Positions 8,221-17,316 of a DNA stretch of 64,000 bases are shown here, one piece after another. The notes under the pieces were generated by a model. It ran no database searches and was not told where the DNA came from. It saw nothing but the letters and a program-made list of their open reading frames with translations. Within the stretch, counting starts at the first letter, position 1; every line of letters begins with the position of its first letter. Source of the stretch: Streptomyces californicus (lineage in GTDB: Bacteria > Actinomycetota > Actinomycetes > Streptomycetales > Streptomycetaceae); contig NZ_JNZZ01000032.1 in assembly GCF_000717645.1 (NCBI RefSeq), forward strand, positions 1 to 64,000. Reading direction: 5' to 3'. A program made the position numbers and the translations under genes.

Positions 8221-9639
8221 ATGTCGAAACTACCGGGCTGGCTGGGCCGCTTCGGGGCCGAACTCACGGAGCTGGGCGAGCGGCTGGACGAACGCCGCGC
8301 GCGGGCCGCCGCCGATGACGAGCCCTTCACCGCGAAGGGGGCCGTCCCGGACGACGAGCTCGCCCAGGTGCCCGCGCCCCCCTCGTACGCCCCGTCGGTC
8401 GCCGCCAAGCCCGATCCGGTGGCCGCGCTCCCGTGGGGGATGCGGGTCGCCGCCGAGGCCGGCTGGCGCCTCCTCGTCCTCGCCGGGACGCTCTGGGTGC
8501 TGATGCGGGTGATCAGCGCGGTCCAGCTCGTCGTGCTGGCCTTCGCCGCCGCCCTGCTCGTCACCGCGATGCTCCAGCCGACCGTGGTGCGGCTCAAGCG
8601 GTTCGGGCTGCCGCACGGGCTCGCCACCGCCGTGACCGCCGTCCTCGGCTTCGTCATCATCGGGCTGGTCGGCTGGTTCGTGGTGTGGCAGGTGATGGAC
8701 AACCTGGACACGCTCTCCGACCGGGTCCGCGACGGTATCGACGAGCTGAAGCGCTGGGCGCTCGACAGCCCGTTCCACGTCACCGAGTCGCAGATCAACG
8801 ACATCGCCAAGAACCTCAGCGACACCATCGGCACCAACACCGAGGAGATCACCTCCGCCGGCCTCCAGGGCGTCACCGTGATGGTGGAGTTCCTGACCGG
8901 GCTGCTGCTGGCGATGTTCTCCACGCTGTTCCTGCTCTACGACGGCCGGCGCATCTGGGAGTGGTCGCTCAAGCTGGTGCCCGCCGCCGCCCGCCCCGGG
9001 GTCGCCGGAGCCGGTCCGCGCGCCTGGCGCACCCTGACCGCGTACGTGCGCGGCACCGTGCTCGTCGCCCTGATCGACGCCATCTTCATCGGCCTCGGCC
9101 TCTACGTCCTCAACGTGCCGCTCGCGGTGCCGCTGGCCGTCTTCATCTTCCTGTTCGCCTTCATCCCGCTGGTCGGCGCCGTGGTCTCCGGGGCGCTCGC
9201 CGTGGTGGTCGCGCTGGTCACCGAGGGCGTGTGGACCGCGCTGTGGGCGCTGGTGGTGGTCCTGGCGGTGCAGCAGATCGAGGGCCACATCCTCCAGCCG
9301 TTCATCCTCGGCCGGGCGGTGCGGGTCCACCCGCTCGCGGTGGTCCTGGCGGTCGCGACCGGCGGCCTGGTCGCGGGCATCGGCGGCGCGGTGGTCGCCG
9401 TCCCGCTGGTCGCCGTCACCAACACGGTGGTCGGCTATCTGCGCTCGTACGGGCAACCGGGCGAACGCGGCGGGCAGCACGGGGCCACCGCCCTGTCGAT
9501 GAGCCCGGCGCACACCGGTCCCGCGCCCGGCTCACCGGGCGCTCCACCCGCTCCGCCCGCCCCGTCCGCTTCGGACGTGGGAGCCGAGGACGCCCCGGCG
9601 GACGGACGCCCGCCGGAGAACCGGCCGCCGCAGGAGTAG
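8221..9639 (+). CDS. AI-2E family (PerM/YdiK-like) membrane protein
   Basis: A 472-residue polytopic membrane protein of the AI-2E exporter/PerM superfamily. A charged cytosolic N-terminus of about 75 residues precedes paired helices (LLVLAGTLWVLMRVISAVQL, LVVLAFAAALLVTAML). A soluble segment (about 165-230) comes next. A C-terminal bundle contains the family-typical VPLAVPLAVFIFLFAFIPLV and QQIEGHILQPFILGRAVRVH. The last 60 residues are Pro/Ala/Ser rich. ATG 8221 follows GGGGGAAGGAAAG, a good ribosome site; the frame is open further upstream but without support. The transported substrate is not known; the family name reflects one E. coli member. Confidence 0.9.
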   Translation: MSKLPGWLGRFGAELTELGERLDERRARAAADDEPFTAKGAVPDDELAQVPAPPSYAPSVAAKPDPVAALPWGMRVAAEAGWRLLVLAGTLWVLMRVISAVQLVVLAFAAALLVTAMLQPTVVRLKRFGLPHGLATAVTAVLGFVIIGLVGWFVVWQVMDNLDTLSDRVRDGIDELKRWALDSPFHVTESQINDIAKNLSDTIGTNTEEITSAGLQGVTVMVEFLTGLLLAMFSTLFLLYDGRRIWEWSLKLVPAAARPGVAGAGPRAWRTLTAYVRGTVLVALIDAIFIGLGLYVLNVPLAVPLAVFIFLFAFIPLVGAVVSGALAVVVALVTEGVWTALWALVVVLAVQQIEGHILQPFILGRAVRVHPLAVVLAVATGGLVAGIGGAVVAVPLVAVTNTVVGYLRSYGQPGERGGQHGATALSMSPAHTGPAPGSPGAPPAPPAPSASDVGAEDAPADGRPPENRPPQE

Positions 9640-9677
9640 GGCGCGGCCGGTCGCACCGCGCGGAGGAGCCGGACAGC

Positions 9678-9717
9678 GAAGAGCCCCGGGGACGGTCGGT
9701 CGTCCCCGGGGCTCTTC
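9678..9717. terminator. Bidirectional terminator between convergent genes
   Basis: A perfect 16-bp stem (GAAGAGCCCCGGGGAC / GTCCCCGGGGCTCTTC) with an 8-base loop, lying between the AI-2E gene and ahpD. Confidence 0.9.
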
Positions 9718-9743
9718 CCCGTGTCAGGGGTGGTGCGGTGTCA

Positions 9744-10277
9744 CTACTCGGCGAGTACGGCCTCGGCGTCGAGGGTCACACCGACCGCCTGGATCACCGA
9801 GGCGATCTTGACGGCTTCCTGGATGGTCTCGCGGTCCACGCCGGCCTTGCGGAGCACCTGCTCGTGGGAGTCCAGGCACTGGCCGCAGCCGTTGATCGCG
9901 GAGACGGCGAGCGACCACAGCTCGAAGTCGACCTTCTCCACGCCCGGGTTGCCGATGACGTTCATCCGCAGGCCCGCGCGGAGCGTGCCGTACTCCGGGT
10001 CCGACAGCAGGTGCCGGGTCCGGTAGAAGACGTTGTTCATCGCCATGATCGCGGCCGCCGACTTCGCCGCGGTGTACGCCTCGGCGGAGAGGTTGGCCTT
10101 GGCCTCGGGCTCCAGCTCGCGCAGCACCTTCGGCGAACGCGAGGCGATCGCGCAGGCCAGCACGGTGCCCCACAGCTGCTGCTGCGGAAGCTCGCTGTTG
10201 CCGATGACCGAACCGAGGTTCAGCTTCAGGTCCTTGGCGAAGTCCGGTATGGCGGACTTCAGTTCGTCGAGTGCCAT
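9744..10277 (-). CDS. ahpD: Alkyl hydroperoxidase AhpD
   Basis: A 177-residue CMD-fold peroxidase. In actinobacteria AhpD acts with a lipoyl protein to recycle AhpC and has weak peroxidase activity itself. The redox motif [12 protein letters not shown] gives Cys131 and Cys134, with the nearby His138 of the proton relay. It lies 12 bases downstream of ahpC on the same strand, so the two form an operon. Divergent oxyR on the other side of ahpC is the expected peroxide-sensing regulator. Confidence 0.97.
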   Translation of the reverse strand: MALDELKSAIPDFAKDLKLNLGSVIGNSELPQQQLWGTVLACAIASRSPKVLRELEPEAKANLSAEAYTAAKSAAAIMAMNNVFYRTRHLLSDPEYGTLRAGLRMNVIGNPGVEKVDFELWSLAVSAINGCGQCLDSHEQVLRKAGVDRETIQEAVKIASVIQAVGVTLDAEAVLAE

Positions 10278-10289
10278 GTCGGTATCAGC

Positions 10290-10844
10290 TCACTCGCCCG
10301 AGAGGAGCGCGACCGGGTCCAGGGTGTTCTCGCCCTTGGTCCAGTTGCACGGGCACAGCTCGTCGGTCTGCAGGGCGTCGAGGACCCGCAGGACCTCCTT
10401 GGGGTTACGGCCCACGGAACCGGCGGTCACCATCGTGAACTGGATCTCGTTGTTCTGGTCGACGATGAAGACGGCGCGCTGGGCGAAGCCGTCCTCGCCC
10501 TCGATGCCGAGGTCACGCATGAGCTCGTGCTTCGAGTCGGCCAGCATCGGGAAGGGCAGGTCGGTCAGGTCCGGGTGGTCCTTGCGCCAGGCGTGGTGCA
10601 CGAACTCGGAGTCACCGGAGAAGCCGAGGATCTGCGCGTCGCGGTCGGCGAACTCCTCGTTCAGCTTGCCGAAGGCGGCGATCTCGGTGGGGCACACGAA
10701 GGTGAAGTCCTTCGGCCACGCGAAGACGATCTTCCACTTGCCCTCGTAGGTCTTGTGGTTGATCTGCTCGAACTCCTTGCCGCTCTCCAGCGAGACACAA
10801 GCAGTCAGGTCGAACTCGGGGAACTTGTCACCGACAGTGAGCAC
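10290..10844 (-). CDS. ahpC: Peroxiredoxin AhpC
   Basis: A 184-residue typical 2-Cys peroxiredoxin that reduces hydrogen peroxide, organic hydroperoxides and peroxynitrite in the cytosol. The peroxidatic Cys51 lies in FTFVCPTEIAAFG and the C-terminal region has ELCPCNW (Cys164/166), the actinobacterial double-cysteine arrangement. I chose GTG 10844 (MLTVGDKFPEFDL) because AAGGAGAG precedes it. The frame stays open upstream, but that part overlaps the ahpC-oxyR promoter region and is not family-like. It is the first gene of ahpC-ahpD and is divergent from oxyR. Confidence 0.97.
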   Translation of the reverse strand: MLTVGDKFPEFDLTACVSLESGKEFEQINHKTYEGKWKIVFAWPKDFTFVCPTEIAAFGKLNEEFADRDAQILGFSGDSEFVHHAWRKDHPDLTDLPFPMLADSKHELMRDLGIEGEDGFAQRAVFIVDQNNEIQFTMVTAGSVGRNPKEVLRVLDALQTDELCPCNWTKGENTLDPVALLSGE

Positions 10845-10977
10845 GCGCTCTCCTTGCAACGTCTGGAATTCCCTTTTTGAGGGCCTTCCTGAGGGTTGGA
10901 CGCCTCCCACCTTGGCACAGAGTGCATTGATCACGGAAATAGCTACACTCGGTCGAGATGATCGGAGGTGCCTATCA
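10845..10977. promoter_or_regulatory. Divergent ahpC / oxyR promoter region
   Basis: This 133-base gap must hold both promoters. On the plus strand TACACT (10944-10949) is a good -10 candidate for oxyR, and GGAGGTG (10964-10970) is its ribosome site. ATAG (from 10939) and CTAT (from 10972) half-motifs are present, but I see no clean tandem OxyR consensus. Confidence 0.55.
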
Positions 10978-11961
10978 GTGAGCCAGGCCAACCAGGGCAT
11001 ACGCCCCAAGCAGCACGGCAAGCAGCCCAGCCTGTCGCAGCTGCGCGCCTTCACCGCGGTGGCGGAACATCTGCACTTCCGGGACGCGGCGGCAGCAATC
11101 GGGATGAGTCAGCCCGCGCTCTCCGGGGCGGTGTCCACCCTGGAGGAGGCACTGGGTGTCCAGCTCATCGAGCGTACGACGCGCAAGGTGCTGCTCTCGC
11201 CCGCGGGGGAGCGGCTCGCGGTGCGGGCGGGGGCGGTGCTGGACGCCGTCGCCGCGCTGATGGAGGAGGCGGAGGCGGTCCGGGCCCCGTTCACCGGGGT
11301 CCTGCGGCTCGGCGTGATCCCGACCGTCGCCCCGTACCTGCTGCCCACCGTGCTGCGGCTCGTCCACGAGCGCTACCCGGACCTCGACCTCCAGGTCCAC
11401 GAGGAGCAGACCTCCTCGCTGCTGGAGGGGCTCGCCGCCGGACGGCTCGACCTGCTGCTGCTCGCCGTCCCGCTCGGGGTGCCGGGCGTCACCGAGATCC
11501 CGCTGTTCGACGAGGACTTCGTGCTGGTCATGGAGCAGGAGCACTGGCTCGGCGGCCGGTCCGACATCCCGCGCGACGCCCTGCGCGAGCTGCCGCTGCT
11601 GCTCCTGGACGAAGGGCACTGCCTGCGTGACCAGGCACTCGACATCTGCCGGGAGGCCGGCCGCACCCAGGGCGCACCGGTCACCACGACGGCCGCCGGG
11701 CTCTCCACCCTGGTCCAGCTCGTCGCCGGCGGCCTCGGGGTGACGCTGCTGCCGCGCACTGCCGTGACCGTGGAGACCGGCCGCAACGAGGCCCTGGCCA
11801 CCGGCTACTTCGCGGACCCGGCCCCCACCCGGCGGGTCGCCCTGGCGATGCGGACGGGGTCGGCGCGGGGCGGCGAGTTCGAGGAGCTGGCGGCCGCCCT
11901 GCGCGAGGCGATGAAGCCCCTGCCGGTGCGCCCGGTCGGCGCCCGGGACGCGGCTTCCTAG
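10978..11961 (+). CDS. oxyR: LysR-family peroxide regulator OxyR
   Basis: A 327-residue LysR-type regulator. The N-terminal winged helix-turn-helix is at about residues 18-77 (PSLSQLRAFTAVAEHLHFRD, MSQPALSGAVSTLEE) and a substrate-binding-like sensor domain covers about 105-310. Two cysteines sit nine residues apart in DEGHCLRDQALDIC (Cys215, Cys224), matching the redox disulphide of OxyR. Start GTG 10978 follows GGAGGTG at seven bases. Divergent placement beside ahpC-ahpD supports control of that operon and probably of itself. Confidence 0.95.
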   Translation: MSQANQGIRPKQHGKQPSLSQLRAFTAVAEHLHFRDAAAAIGMSQPALSGAVSTLEEALGVQLIERTTRKVLLSPAGERLAVRAGAVLDAVAALMEEAEAVRAPFTGVLRLGVIPTVAPYLLPTVLRLVHERYPDLDLQVHEEQTSSLLEGLAAGRLDLLLLAVPLGVPGVTEIPLFDEDFVLVMEQEHWLGGRSDIPRDALRELPLLLLDEGHCLRDQALDICREAGRTQGAPVTTTAAGLSTLVQLVAGGLGVTLLPRTAVTVETGRNEALATGYFADPAPTRRVALAMRTGSARGGEFEELAAALREAMKPLPVRPVGARDAAS

Positions 11962-12032
11962 AAGGCGGTCCCGGTTACCGGGGCCGCGTACGCGTACGGC
12001 CGGGGTCCCGGCCACCGGGGCACGCACGCGTA

Positions 12033-12064
12033 CGGCCGGGGTCCCGTTCCCGGGGCCCCGGCCG
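12033..12064. terminator. Terminator between oxyR and the permease gene
   Basis: A 14-bp stem with one G-U pair (CGGCCGGGGTCCCG / CGGGGCCCCGGCCG) and a TTCC loop. The ACGCGTACGGCCGGGGTCCCG stretch is directly repeated in this short gap. Confidence 0.8.
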
Positions 12065-12083
12065 CATCCGGATCGGGCGGGTG

Positions 12084-14480
12084 CTACTCGGTGCGCAGGC
12101 CCTCCGGGCGCATCAGGCGCCACAGCGGGGGCAGCGACGCCAGGGTCACCACGGCGATCAGCCCGGCCCCGGCGCCGACCATCGGCCAGAACAGCCACCA
12201 GTCGACCACCGTCTTGTGGATCATCCAGGCCAGCGTCGCGCCGAGACCCAGACCGCCCGCGACCGCCACCGCGAGGCCGAGCGCCACCGGTACGGCGGTC
12301 TGCCACAGCACCGACCAGCCGAGTGTGGAGCGCCGAGTGCCGAAGGCCACCAGCACCGACAGCAGCCGCCTGCGCTCGCGCAACTGCTCCAGCTGGGAGA
12401 CCAGCATCGAGGCGGCGATCAGCAGCAGCACCACGGTCGCCCCGACCTGGAGGCCGGTCCGCACGCTGTCGTACATGCGGTCGCGCGCCACGGGGTTCAG
12501 CTCGACGAAGCGCATCCCCGGGTCGATCCGGTACGCCGTGTTGCGTACATACTCCGCGATGTCCGGCACCCGATCGTCCACCCGGATCTGCGCGACGATC
12601 GTGGCGCCGGGCAGCTTGCTCGCGTCCAGCGCCCCGGTGGTCGCCATGATTCCGTGGTGGATCTCGCCCATCGGGTCCTTGCGCGCCGTGACGGTCGGCG
12701 TGTCGGCGGGCAGCGTCCACCGGAACGGCTCCCGGCCCATGCCCTCACCGATCAGGACGGTCTTCCCCTTGCGGGCGGTCCGGTCCACCCACTCCGCCTG
12801 CTCCTCGTCGCCCGGGGGGTGCACGACGAAGGCGTCGCCGTCCTCGCAGCGGTCGATCCGGGCCAGCTCGCGCAGGGTCGCGCAGGTGCCGATGGTCAGC
12901 GAGGTGGTGGGGGTGACGTCGTCCTCCGCGTACGTCCCGGGCTTGGTCGCGTACGCCTCCACCGAGCCGATCACCGTGTCGACGCCCTCGGTGGCGCGGA
13001 ACCGCTCGATGGCCGAGGTCGCGGCGTCGCCGGTGACGTCCTCGGAGTAGGCGGCGAACTGGGCTCGCGAGGGGTCCTCGCCGGTGGCCCGGTGGAAGTC
13101 GGCGCTCATCGCGGCGAAGAGCATCTGGAGCGCGATCGCCCCCGCCACCGCGACCGTCACCCCGCTGACCGCGCGGGACGCGGCCCCGCTGCTCAACTGG
13201 AGCCGCCGGGTGGCGAGCTGCCAGGGCACCGGACCGCCGCGGAGCCGGTTCACGCACGCCTCGACCAGCCACGGCAGCAGCAGGGCGAGACCGACCAGCA
13301 CCAGGACGGCCCCGGTCGCTATGGGGACCGGATCGACCGGATCGAACTCGCCGACCCGGCCCTTCATGACGAGTACCGACAGACCGGCCGCCGGCACCAG
13401 CAGCCGCCACCAGAGCCTGCGCCCGCGCTCGCGCCCCCGGCGGACGACGCCGAGCGGCTCGATCACCACGGACCGCATCGCCAGCAGGGTGACGAGGACG
13501 GCGGTCAGCGGCACCGCCACCACGATGAGCAGGCCCAGCCGGAGATCGGGGACGACGTCGGCGGGGAACGCGCTGACGTCCCACAGCTCCACCGAGCCGA
13601 CGAACAACCGGCCCACCAGGAAGAACGCCAGCCCAAGCAGCAGCCCGAGCAGCGCACCGAACATCGCCTCCCCGGCGGCGATCCGCCGGGTCGTCCGGAT
13701 GTCCGCGCCGACCAGGCGCAGCGCCGCGAGCCGGCGGTCGCGGCGGTCGCCGCCGAACCGGACGGCGGTGGCGATGAAGATCGCGACCGGCACCAGCAGC
13801 ACCACGCAGACCATCACGATGAGCACGACGAGCAGCGGCGGCACCGGGTCGGTCTCGCCGGCGCCGCCGTACTCGGTGATCCGGTGGGCGCCCCGGGCGG
13901 TCGTCAGGGTGTCGCTGCCCGCGTAGTAGCGGAGTTCGCCCGGCGACCGCAGACCGTCGTCCCCGATCGTGCCGGTGATCCGGTACGCCAGCCGCTCGCG
14001 CAGCAGCCCGCTGCCCGGCGAGGCCAGCAGCTCCTTCAGGGCGGGAGAGACCACCATCGTGCCCGGTGCGGGGAAGCGGTCGATGCCCGGCGGTAGCACG
14101 GGGTCCGCGCCCTCCGCGCGCATCAGGAAGCCGCTGATCGTCTCGTCGCCGAAATCGGAGCCGGCGTCGACCCGCAGCACGGAGCGGTCCGTCCTCCCCG
14201 ACTGCGACGCCGTGGAGGCCGGGGACTCCTTGCGCGCCTGGTCGCGGGCGCTCCGCGCGTCCAGCAGATGCGGTACGGAGGAGGCGAGCAGCAGCAGGGC
14301 GACGCCGAGGCCGACGCCGACGGCGGTCAGCAGCGTACGGATCCAGCCCTCGCGGCCGCCGCCGGCCGCGAACCGGATGCCGAGCCCGAGGTCGCGCAGG
14401 ACCGCGGCCCCGCGCGAGGGCGGCGCCGGGCGCGGGGGCGCCGGGGCGCCGGTCGTGCCGGGCTTGTCGAGCAGGATCAT
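12084..14480 (-). CDS. FtsX-like ABC transporter permease
   Basis: A 798-residue polytopic membrane protein with two FtsX/MacB-type permease repeats. A first helix after residue 45 (LLTAVGVGLGVALLLLASSV) leads into a large extracytoplasmic domain (about 70-230). A central helix group, a second extracytoplasmic region (about 480-660) and a C-terminal helix trio end in EGLRTE. It overlaps the ATP-binding gene by ATGA (14477-14480), indicating translational coupling and one complex. Substrates in this class include lipoproteins, peptides and antibiotics; none can be assigned here. The PadR gene heading the operon suggests induction by a compound. Confidence 0.9.
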   Translation of the reverse strand: MILLDKPGTTGAPAPPRPAPPSRGAAVLRDLGLGIRFAAGGGREGWIRTLLTAVGVGLGVALLLLASSVPHLLDARSARDQARKESPASTASQSGRTDRSVLRVDAGSDFGDETISGFLMRAEGADPVLPPGIDRFPAPGTMVVSPALKELLASPGSGLLRERLAYRITGTIGDDGLRSPGELRYYAGSDTLTTARGAHRITEYGGAGETDPVPPLLVVLIVMVCVVLLVPVAIFIATAVRFGGDRRDRRLAALRLVGADIRTTRRIAAGEAMFGALLGLLLGLAFFLVGRLFVGSVELWDVSAFPADVVPDLRLGLLIVVAVPLTAVLVTLLAMRSVVIEPLGVVRRGRERGRRLWWRLLVPAAGLSVLVMKGRVGEFDPVDPVPIATGAVLVLVGLALLLPWLVEACVNRLRGGPVPWQLATRRLQLSSGAASRAVSGVTVAVAGAIALQMLFAAMSADFHRATGEDPSRAQFAAYSEDVTGDAATSAIERFRATEGVDTVIGSVEAYATKPGTYAEDDVTPTTSLTIGTCATLRELARIDRCEDGDAFVVHPPGDEEQAEWVDRTARKGKTVLIGEGMGREPFRWTLPADTPTVTARKDPMGEIHHGIMATTGALDASKLPGATIVAQIRVDDRVPDIAEYVRNTAYRIDPGMRFVELNPVARDRMYDSVRTGLQVGATVVLLLIAASMLVSQLEQLRERRRLLSVLVAFGTRRSTLGWSVLWQTAVPVALGLAVAVAGGLGLGATLAWMIHKTVVDWWLFWPMVGAGAGLIAVVTLASLPPLWRLMRPEGLRTE

Positions 14481-15163
14481 GCGGAGTACTCCAGATTGTG
14501 GGCCCGGCCGTCGCGCACGGTGACATCACGGTCGGAGAAGGCCGCGACCCGGGCCTCGTGGGTCACCAGGACCACGGCGACGTGGGAGGAGCGGGCGGCC
14601 TCGGTGAGCAGCTCCATCACTCGTTCTCCGTTGAGGGAGTCCAGGGCGCCGGTCGGCTCGTCCGCGAAGATCACCTTCGGCGATCCGGCCAGGGCGCGGG
14701 CCACGGCGACCCGCTGCCCCTGTCCACCGGAGACCTCGCCGGGGCGCTTGCCTCCGAGGCCGTCGACCTCCAGGCGCTCCATCCACTCCAGCGCGGTGCG
14801 CTCGGCGGCCTTGCGCTTGACCCCGTTGAGCCGCAGCGGCAGGGCGACGTTCTCCACACAGGTCAGCTCCGGGACGAGCTGGCCGAACTGGAAGACGAAG
14901 CCGAAGTCGCTGCGCCGCAGGGCGCTGCGCTCGGCGTCGGACATCGCGGACAGCTCGCGGCCCGCGTAGGTGATGGTGCCGGAGTCGGGGTTGACGATCC
15001 CGGCCAGGCAGTGCAGCAGGGTCGACTTGCCGGAGCCGGAGGGGCCCATCACGGCGACGACCTCTCCGGGGTGCACGGAGAACGACGCGCCGTCCAGGGC
15101 GGGCGTCGAACCGTAGGTCTTGCGCAGGTCGTGCGCGGAGAGCAGGGAGCCTTCGGGGATCAC
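14477..15163 (-). CDS. ABC transporter ATP-binding protein (MacB/LolD type)
   Basis: A 228-residue ABC ATPase. It has Walker A MGPSGSGKSTLLHC, a Q-loop region FVFQFGQLVPELTCVENV, signature VSGGQGQRVAVARA, Walker B VIFADEPTGALD and switch His in VLVTHEARV. The signature has QGQR in place of the common QQQR, a mild variant. Start GTG 15163 overlaps the padR stop by GTGA, and its own stop overlaps the permease start by ATGA. The three genes are therefore tightly coupled. It powers the FtsX-like permease. Confidence 0.95.
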   Translation of the reverse strand: MIPEGSLLSAHDLRKTYGSTPALDGASFSVHPGEVVAVMGPSGSGKSTLLHCLAGIVNPDSGTITYAGRELSAMSDAERSALRRSDFGFVFQFGQLVPELTCVENVALPLRLNGVKRKAAERTALEWMERLEVDGLGGKRPGEVSGGQGQRVAVARALAGSPKVIFADEPTGALDSLNGERVMELLTEAARSSHVAVVLVTHEARVAAFSDRDVTVRDGRAHNLEYSA

Positions 15164-15684
15164 GGGGTCACCACCTTGGCCAGCTGGTCGAGACGGGCGG
15201 CGGTCAGTTCCAGCCAGCGCAGATCGGCTTCGAGGTGGAACAGCGCGTGGTCGCAGATGAGCTGGTCGGCGAGGTCGCCCTTGCGCTTGCGGTCGGTGAG
15301 GATCCGCATCAGCCGAAGGTGCTCCGAGCGCTGGGTGTCCAGCAGGCCGGAGGCGCTGCGCCCGGTGAGGAGCGCGAGGACGACCTTGGTGTACAGGGTC
15401 GACTGGAGGTAGGGCTCCGGCTTCTCGGGCTGGTCCAGCCACTGCGAGACATCGGTGATCCCGGCGTCGGTGATGGCGTACCGCTTGCGCTCGGGGCCTC
15501 CCTCGCTCTCGACGCCGTCGACCTCGACGAGCCCGTTCTTCAGGAGCCGGGACATCGTCGAGTAGACCTGGCCGTAGTGCAGCGGGCGGTCCTGGCCGAA
15601 CTTCTCGTCGAAGGTCCGCTTCAGGTCGTAGCCGTGTCGGGGGCCGGACTCCAGGAGCCCGAGGAGGGTGTGACCGATAGACAT
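15160..15684 (-). CDS. PadR-family transcriptional regulator
   Basis: A 174-residue repressor-type protein. The N-terminal winged-helix PadR domain covers about residues 1-80 (SIGHTLLGLLESGPRHGYDL, YGQVYSTMSRLLKNGLVEV). The C-terminal Vir-like helical dimerisation domain follows (about 95-170). Such proteins usually repress an adjacent transporter and themselves until a ligand binds. ATG 15684 has no strong ribosome site and lies close to TGTACA, so the transcript may have a very short leader. The upstream 15694-15724 cluster of TGTAYAC palindromes is the likely operator. Confidence 0.93.
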   Translation of the reverse strand: MSIGHTLLGLLESGPRHGYDLKRTFDEKFGQDRPLHYGQVYSTMSRLLKNGLVEVDGVESEGGPERKRYAITDAGITDVSQWLDQPEKPEPYLQSTLYTKVVLALLTGRSASGLLDTQRSEHLRLMRILTDRKRKGDLADQLICDHALFHLEADLRWLELTAARLDQLAKVVTP

Positions 15685-15693
15685 GCGGAGAAC

Positions 15694-15724
15694 TGTACAT
15701 GGGGTGTATACCTGCGATGTATAC
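15694..15724. promoter_or_regulatory. Candidate PadR operator
   Basis: Three short palindromic elements in series: TGTACAT at 15694, TGTATAC at 15705 and TGTATAC at 15718. They are spaced 11-13 bases and lie immediately upstream of padR. The spacing of roughly one helical turn suits autoregulation by a PadR dimer. Confidence 0.5.
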
Positions 15725-15818
15725 GCGTCCGAAAAGCGACCCCGGCCCATAAAACGGACCGGGGTCGGGGGGTGTTGTCCCGCGAGGGGGCGGTGAGCGC
15801 TGGGTTCACGGGCTGCGC

Positions 15819-15885
15819 CGGTCACCCGGAGACGGGCGGGCCTCCGGGGTGCATCGGTCACCCGGACCCGGGCGGGCCTCCGGGC
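15819..15885 (-). repeat. Tandem duplication of a gene tail
   Basis: Two copies of a 32-base unit with a 35-base period (15819-15850 and 15854-15885), each containing GGTCACCCGGA and GGGCGGGCCTCCGGG. One copy includes the stop of the ribbon-helix-helix-like gene; the other lies just past it. Confidence 0.7.
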
Positions 15886-16310
15886 GGCTCCGGGCTCCCC
15901 GGGGCCTCCGGGCTCTCCAGGGCCTCCGAAGCCTCGTGCGGCGGGATGGCCTCACCGGCCTCGGGGGGTACGTGAGGCGGGGCGCTCTCCCCGGGCTCCG
16001 GGCTCCCCGGGGCCTCCAAGGGCTCGTGCGGCCGGACGCTCCCCCCGGCCTCCGGGGTCTCCGGTCCCTCCGGCGCCTGCTTGGGCGGCCGCCCCCGCCG
16101 GGCGATCGGCCGTACGGACCCCGGCAGCCGGCCCGCCTCCGCGAGCGCCCGCCGCAGCAGGAACTCGATCTGCGCGTTGGTGCTGCGCAGTTCGTCGGAG
16201 GCCCACCGGGCGAGCGCGTCGTGCACCGCGGGGTCCAGCCGCAGCAGCGTCTGCTTGCGCTGCCGCGGCTGGGCCGCCGGCGCCCGCCGGGGAGGCGTCT
16301 GCTCGGTCAC
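15858..16310 (-). CDS. Small ribbon-helix-helix-like protein with Pro/Glu tail
   Basis: A 150-residue protein. The N-terminal half (about 15-60; RKQTLLRLDPAVHDALARWA then RSTNAQIEFLLRRALAEAG) looks like an Arc/MetJ-type ribbon-helix-helix DNA-binding fold. The second half is low-complexity with Pro/Glu/Gly-rich repeats such as PHEPLEAPGSPEPGE. Start GTG 16310 overlaps the SPFH stop by GTGA, so the two are co-translated. Function unknown. It could bind DNA as an autoregulator or be an accessory to the SPFH protein. Confidence 0.78.
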   Translation of the reverse strand: MTEQTPPRRAPAAQPRQRKQTLLRLDPAVHDALARWASDELRSTNAQIEFLLRRALAEAGRLPGSVRPIARRGRPPKQAPEGPETPEAGGSVRPHEPLEAPGSPEPGESAPPHVPPEAGEAIPPHEASEALESPEAPGSPEPPGGPPGSG

Positions 16311-17278
16311 TGGTAGAGCGTGCCCGTGTTGAGGACCGGCTGGGCCGCGCGGTCACCGCACAGCACCACCATCAGGTTGCTGACCATGGCGGCCTTCCGC
16401 TCGGAGTCCAGCTCCACGATGTCCCGCTCGGCGATCCGGTCCAGGGCCATCTCGACCATGCCCACCGCGCCCTCGACGATCTGCTGGCGGGCCGCGACGA
16501 CCGCGCCGGCCTGCTGGCGCTGGAGCATCGCGGAGGCGATCTCCGGGGCGTACGCGAGGTGGCTGAAGCGCGACTCGATGATCCGGACGCCCGCGGCCTT
16601 CACCCGGGCGGTCAGTTCGACGGCCAGCTTCTCGGTGATCTCCTCGGCGTTCCCGCGCAGCGAGAGGCCGTCCTCCTCGTGGGCGTCGTACGGGTACTCG
16701 ATGGCGATGTGCCGGACGGCCGCCTCGGTCTGGGTGGCGACGAACTCCAGGAAGTCGTCCACCTCGAAGAGCGCCTGGGCGGTGTCCTCGACCTTCCACA
16801 CGACGATCGCGGCCAGCTCGATCGGGTTGCCGTAGGCGTCGTTGACCTTGAGGACGGCGGTCTCGTGGTTGCGGACCCGGGTGGAGATCTTGCGGCTGGA
16901 GGTCAGCGGGTTGATCCAGCGCAGCCCGTCGGCGCGGATCGTTCCGACGTACCGGCCGAAGAGCTGGATCACCCGGGCCTCGCCCGGAGCGACCATCTTC
17001 ACACCGCTCATGCAGAAGAACGAGGCGATCACCAGGAGGATGCCGAGGATGAGGAGCGGGACGCCGACCGCGTTGTTCCCGTCGGCCCCGACCACCCCGC
17101 CGACGACGGCGAGGCCGACCCCGGCGAAGACCCCGAGCACGGTCAGGAGCAGTCCGAGGCCGCCCGGGATGGAGTGCGCGGTGACCTCCCTGACCTGCGG
17201 CTCGGGCATGTCGGGGGCGTCGATCGAGAGGTCCGTCGCCGGGGCGTCCGGGCGGTGGTCGTCGTGCTGGGCGGTCAT
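16307..17278 (-). CDS. SPFH (Band 7/stomatin-like) domain membrane protein
   Basis: A 323-residue protein. A cytosolic N-terminus of about 35 residues is followed by two adjacent hydrophobic helices ([20 protein letters not shown] and [20 protein letters not shown]) and a Band 7 domain (about 95-300) with [20 protein letters not shown] and an Ala/Gln-rich helix near [18 protein letters not shown]. Such proteins form membrane scaffolds or microdomain rings. ATG 17278 follows GGGGGACC. A perfect inverted repeat at 17317-17332 lies in its promoter region, so it is probably under specific repression. It is coupled to the small downstream protein. Confidence 0.92.
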   Translation of the reverse strand: MTAQHDDHRPDAPATDLSIDAPDMPEPQVREVTAHSIPGGLGLLLTVLGVFAGVGLAVVGGVVGADGNNAVGVPLLILGILLVIASFFCMSGVKMVAPGEARVIQLFGRYVGTIRADGLRWINPLTSSRKISTRVRNHETAVLKVNDAYGNPIELAAIVVWKVEDTAQALFEVDDFLEFVATQTEAAVRHIAIEYPYDAHEEDGLSLRGNAEEITEKLAVELTARVKAAGVRIIESRFSHLAYAPEIASAMLQRQQAGAVVAARQQIVEGAVGMVEMALDRIAERDIVELDSERKAAMVSNLMVVLCGDRAAQPVLNTGTLYQ

Positions 17279-17316
17279 GGGGTCCCCCGTTCCGTGCGGT
17301 ATCGCACCGCGTTAGC

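Noticed and set aside
10939..10975. An OxyR box between ahpC and oxyR
   Set aside because: ATAG and CTAT half-sites exist but are too far apart for the known tandem consensus; only the promoter region as a whole is reported.
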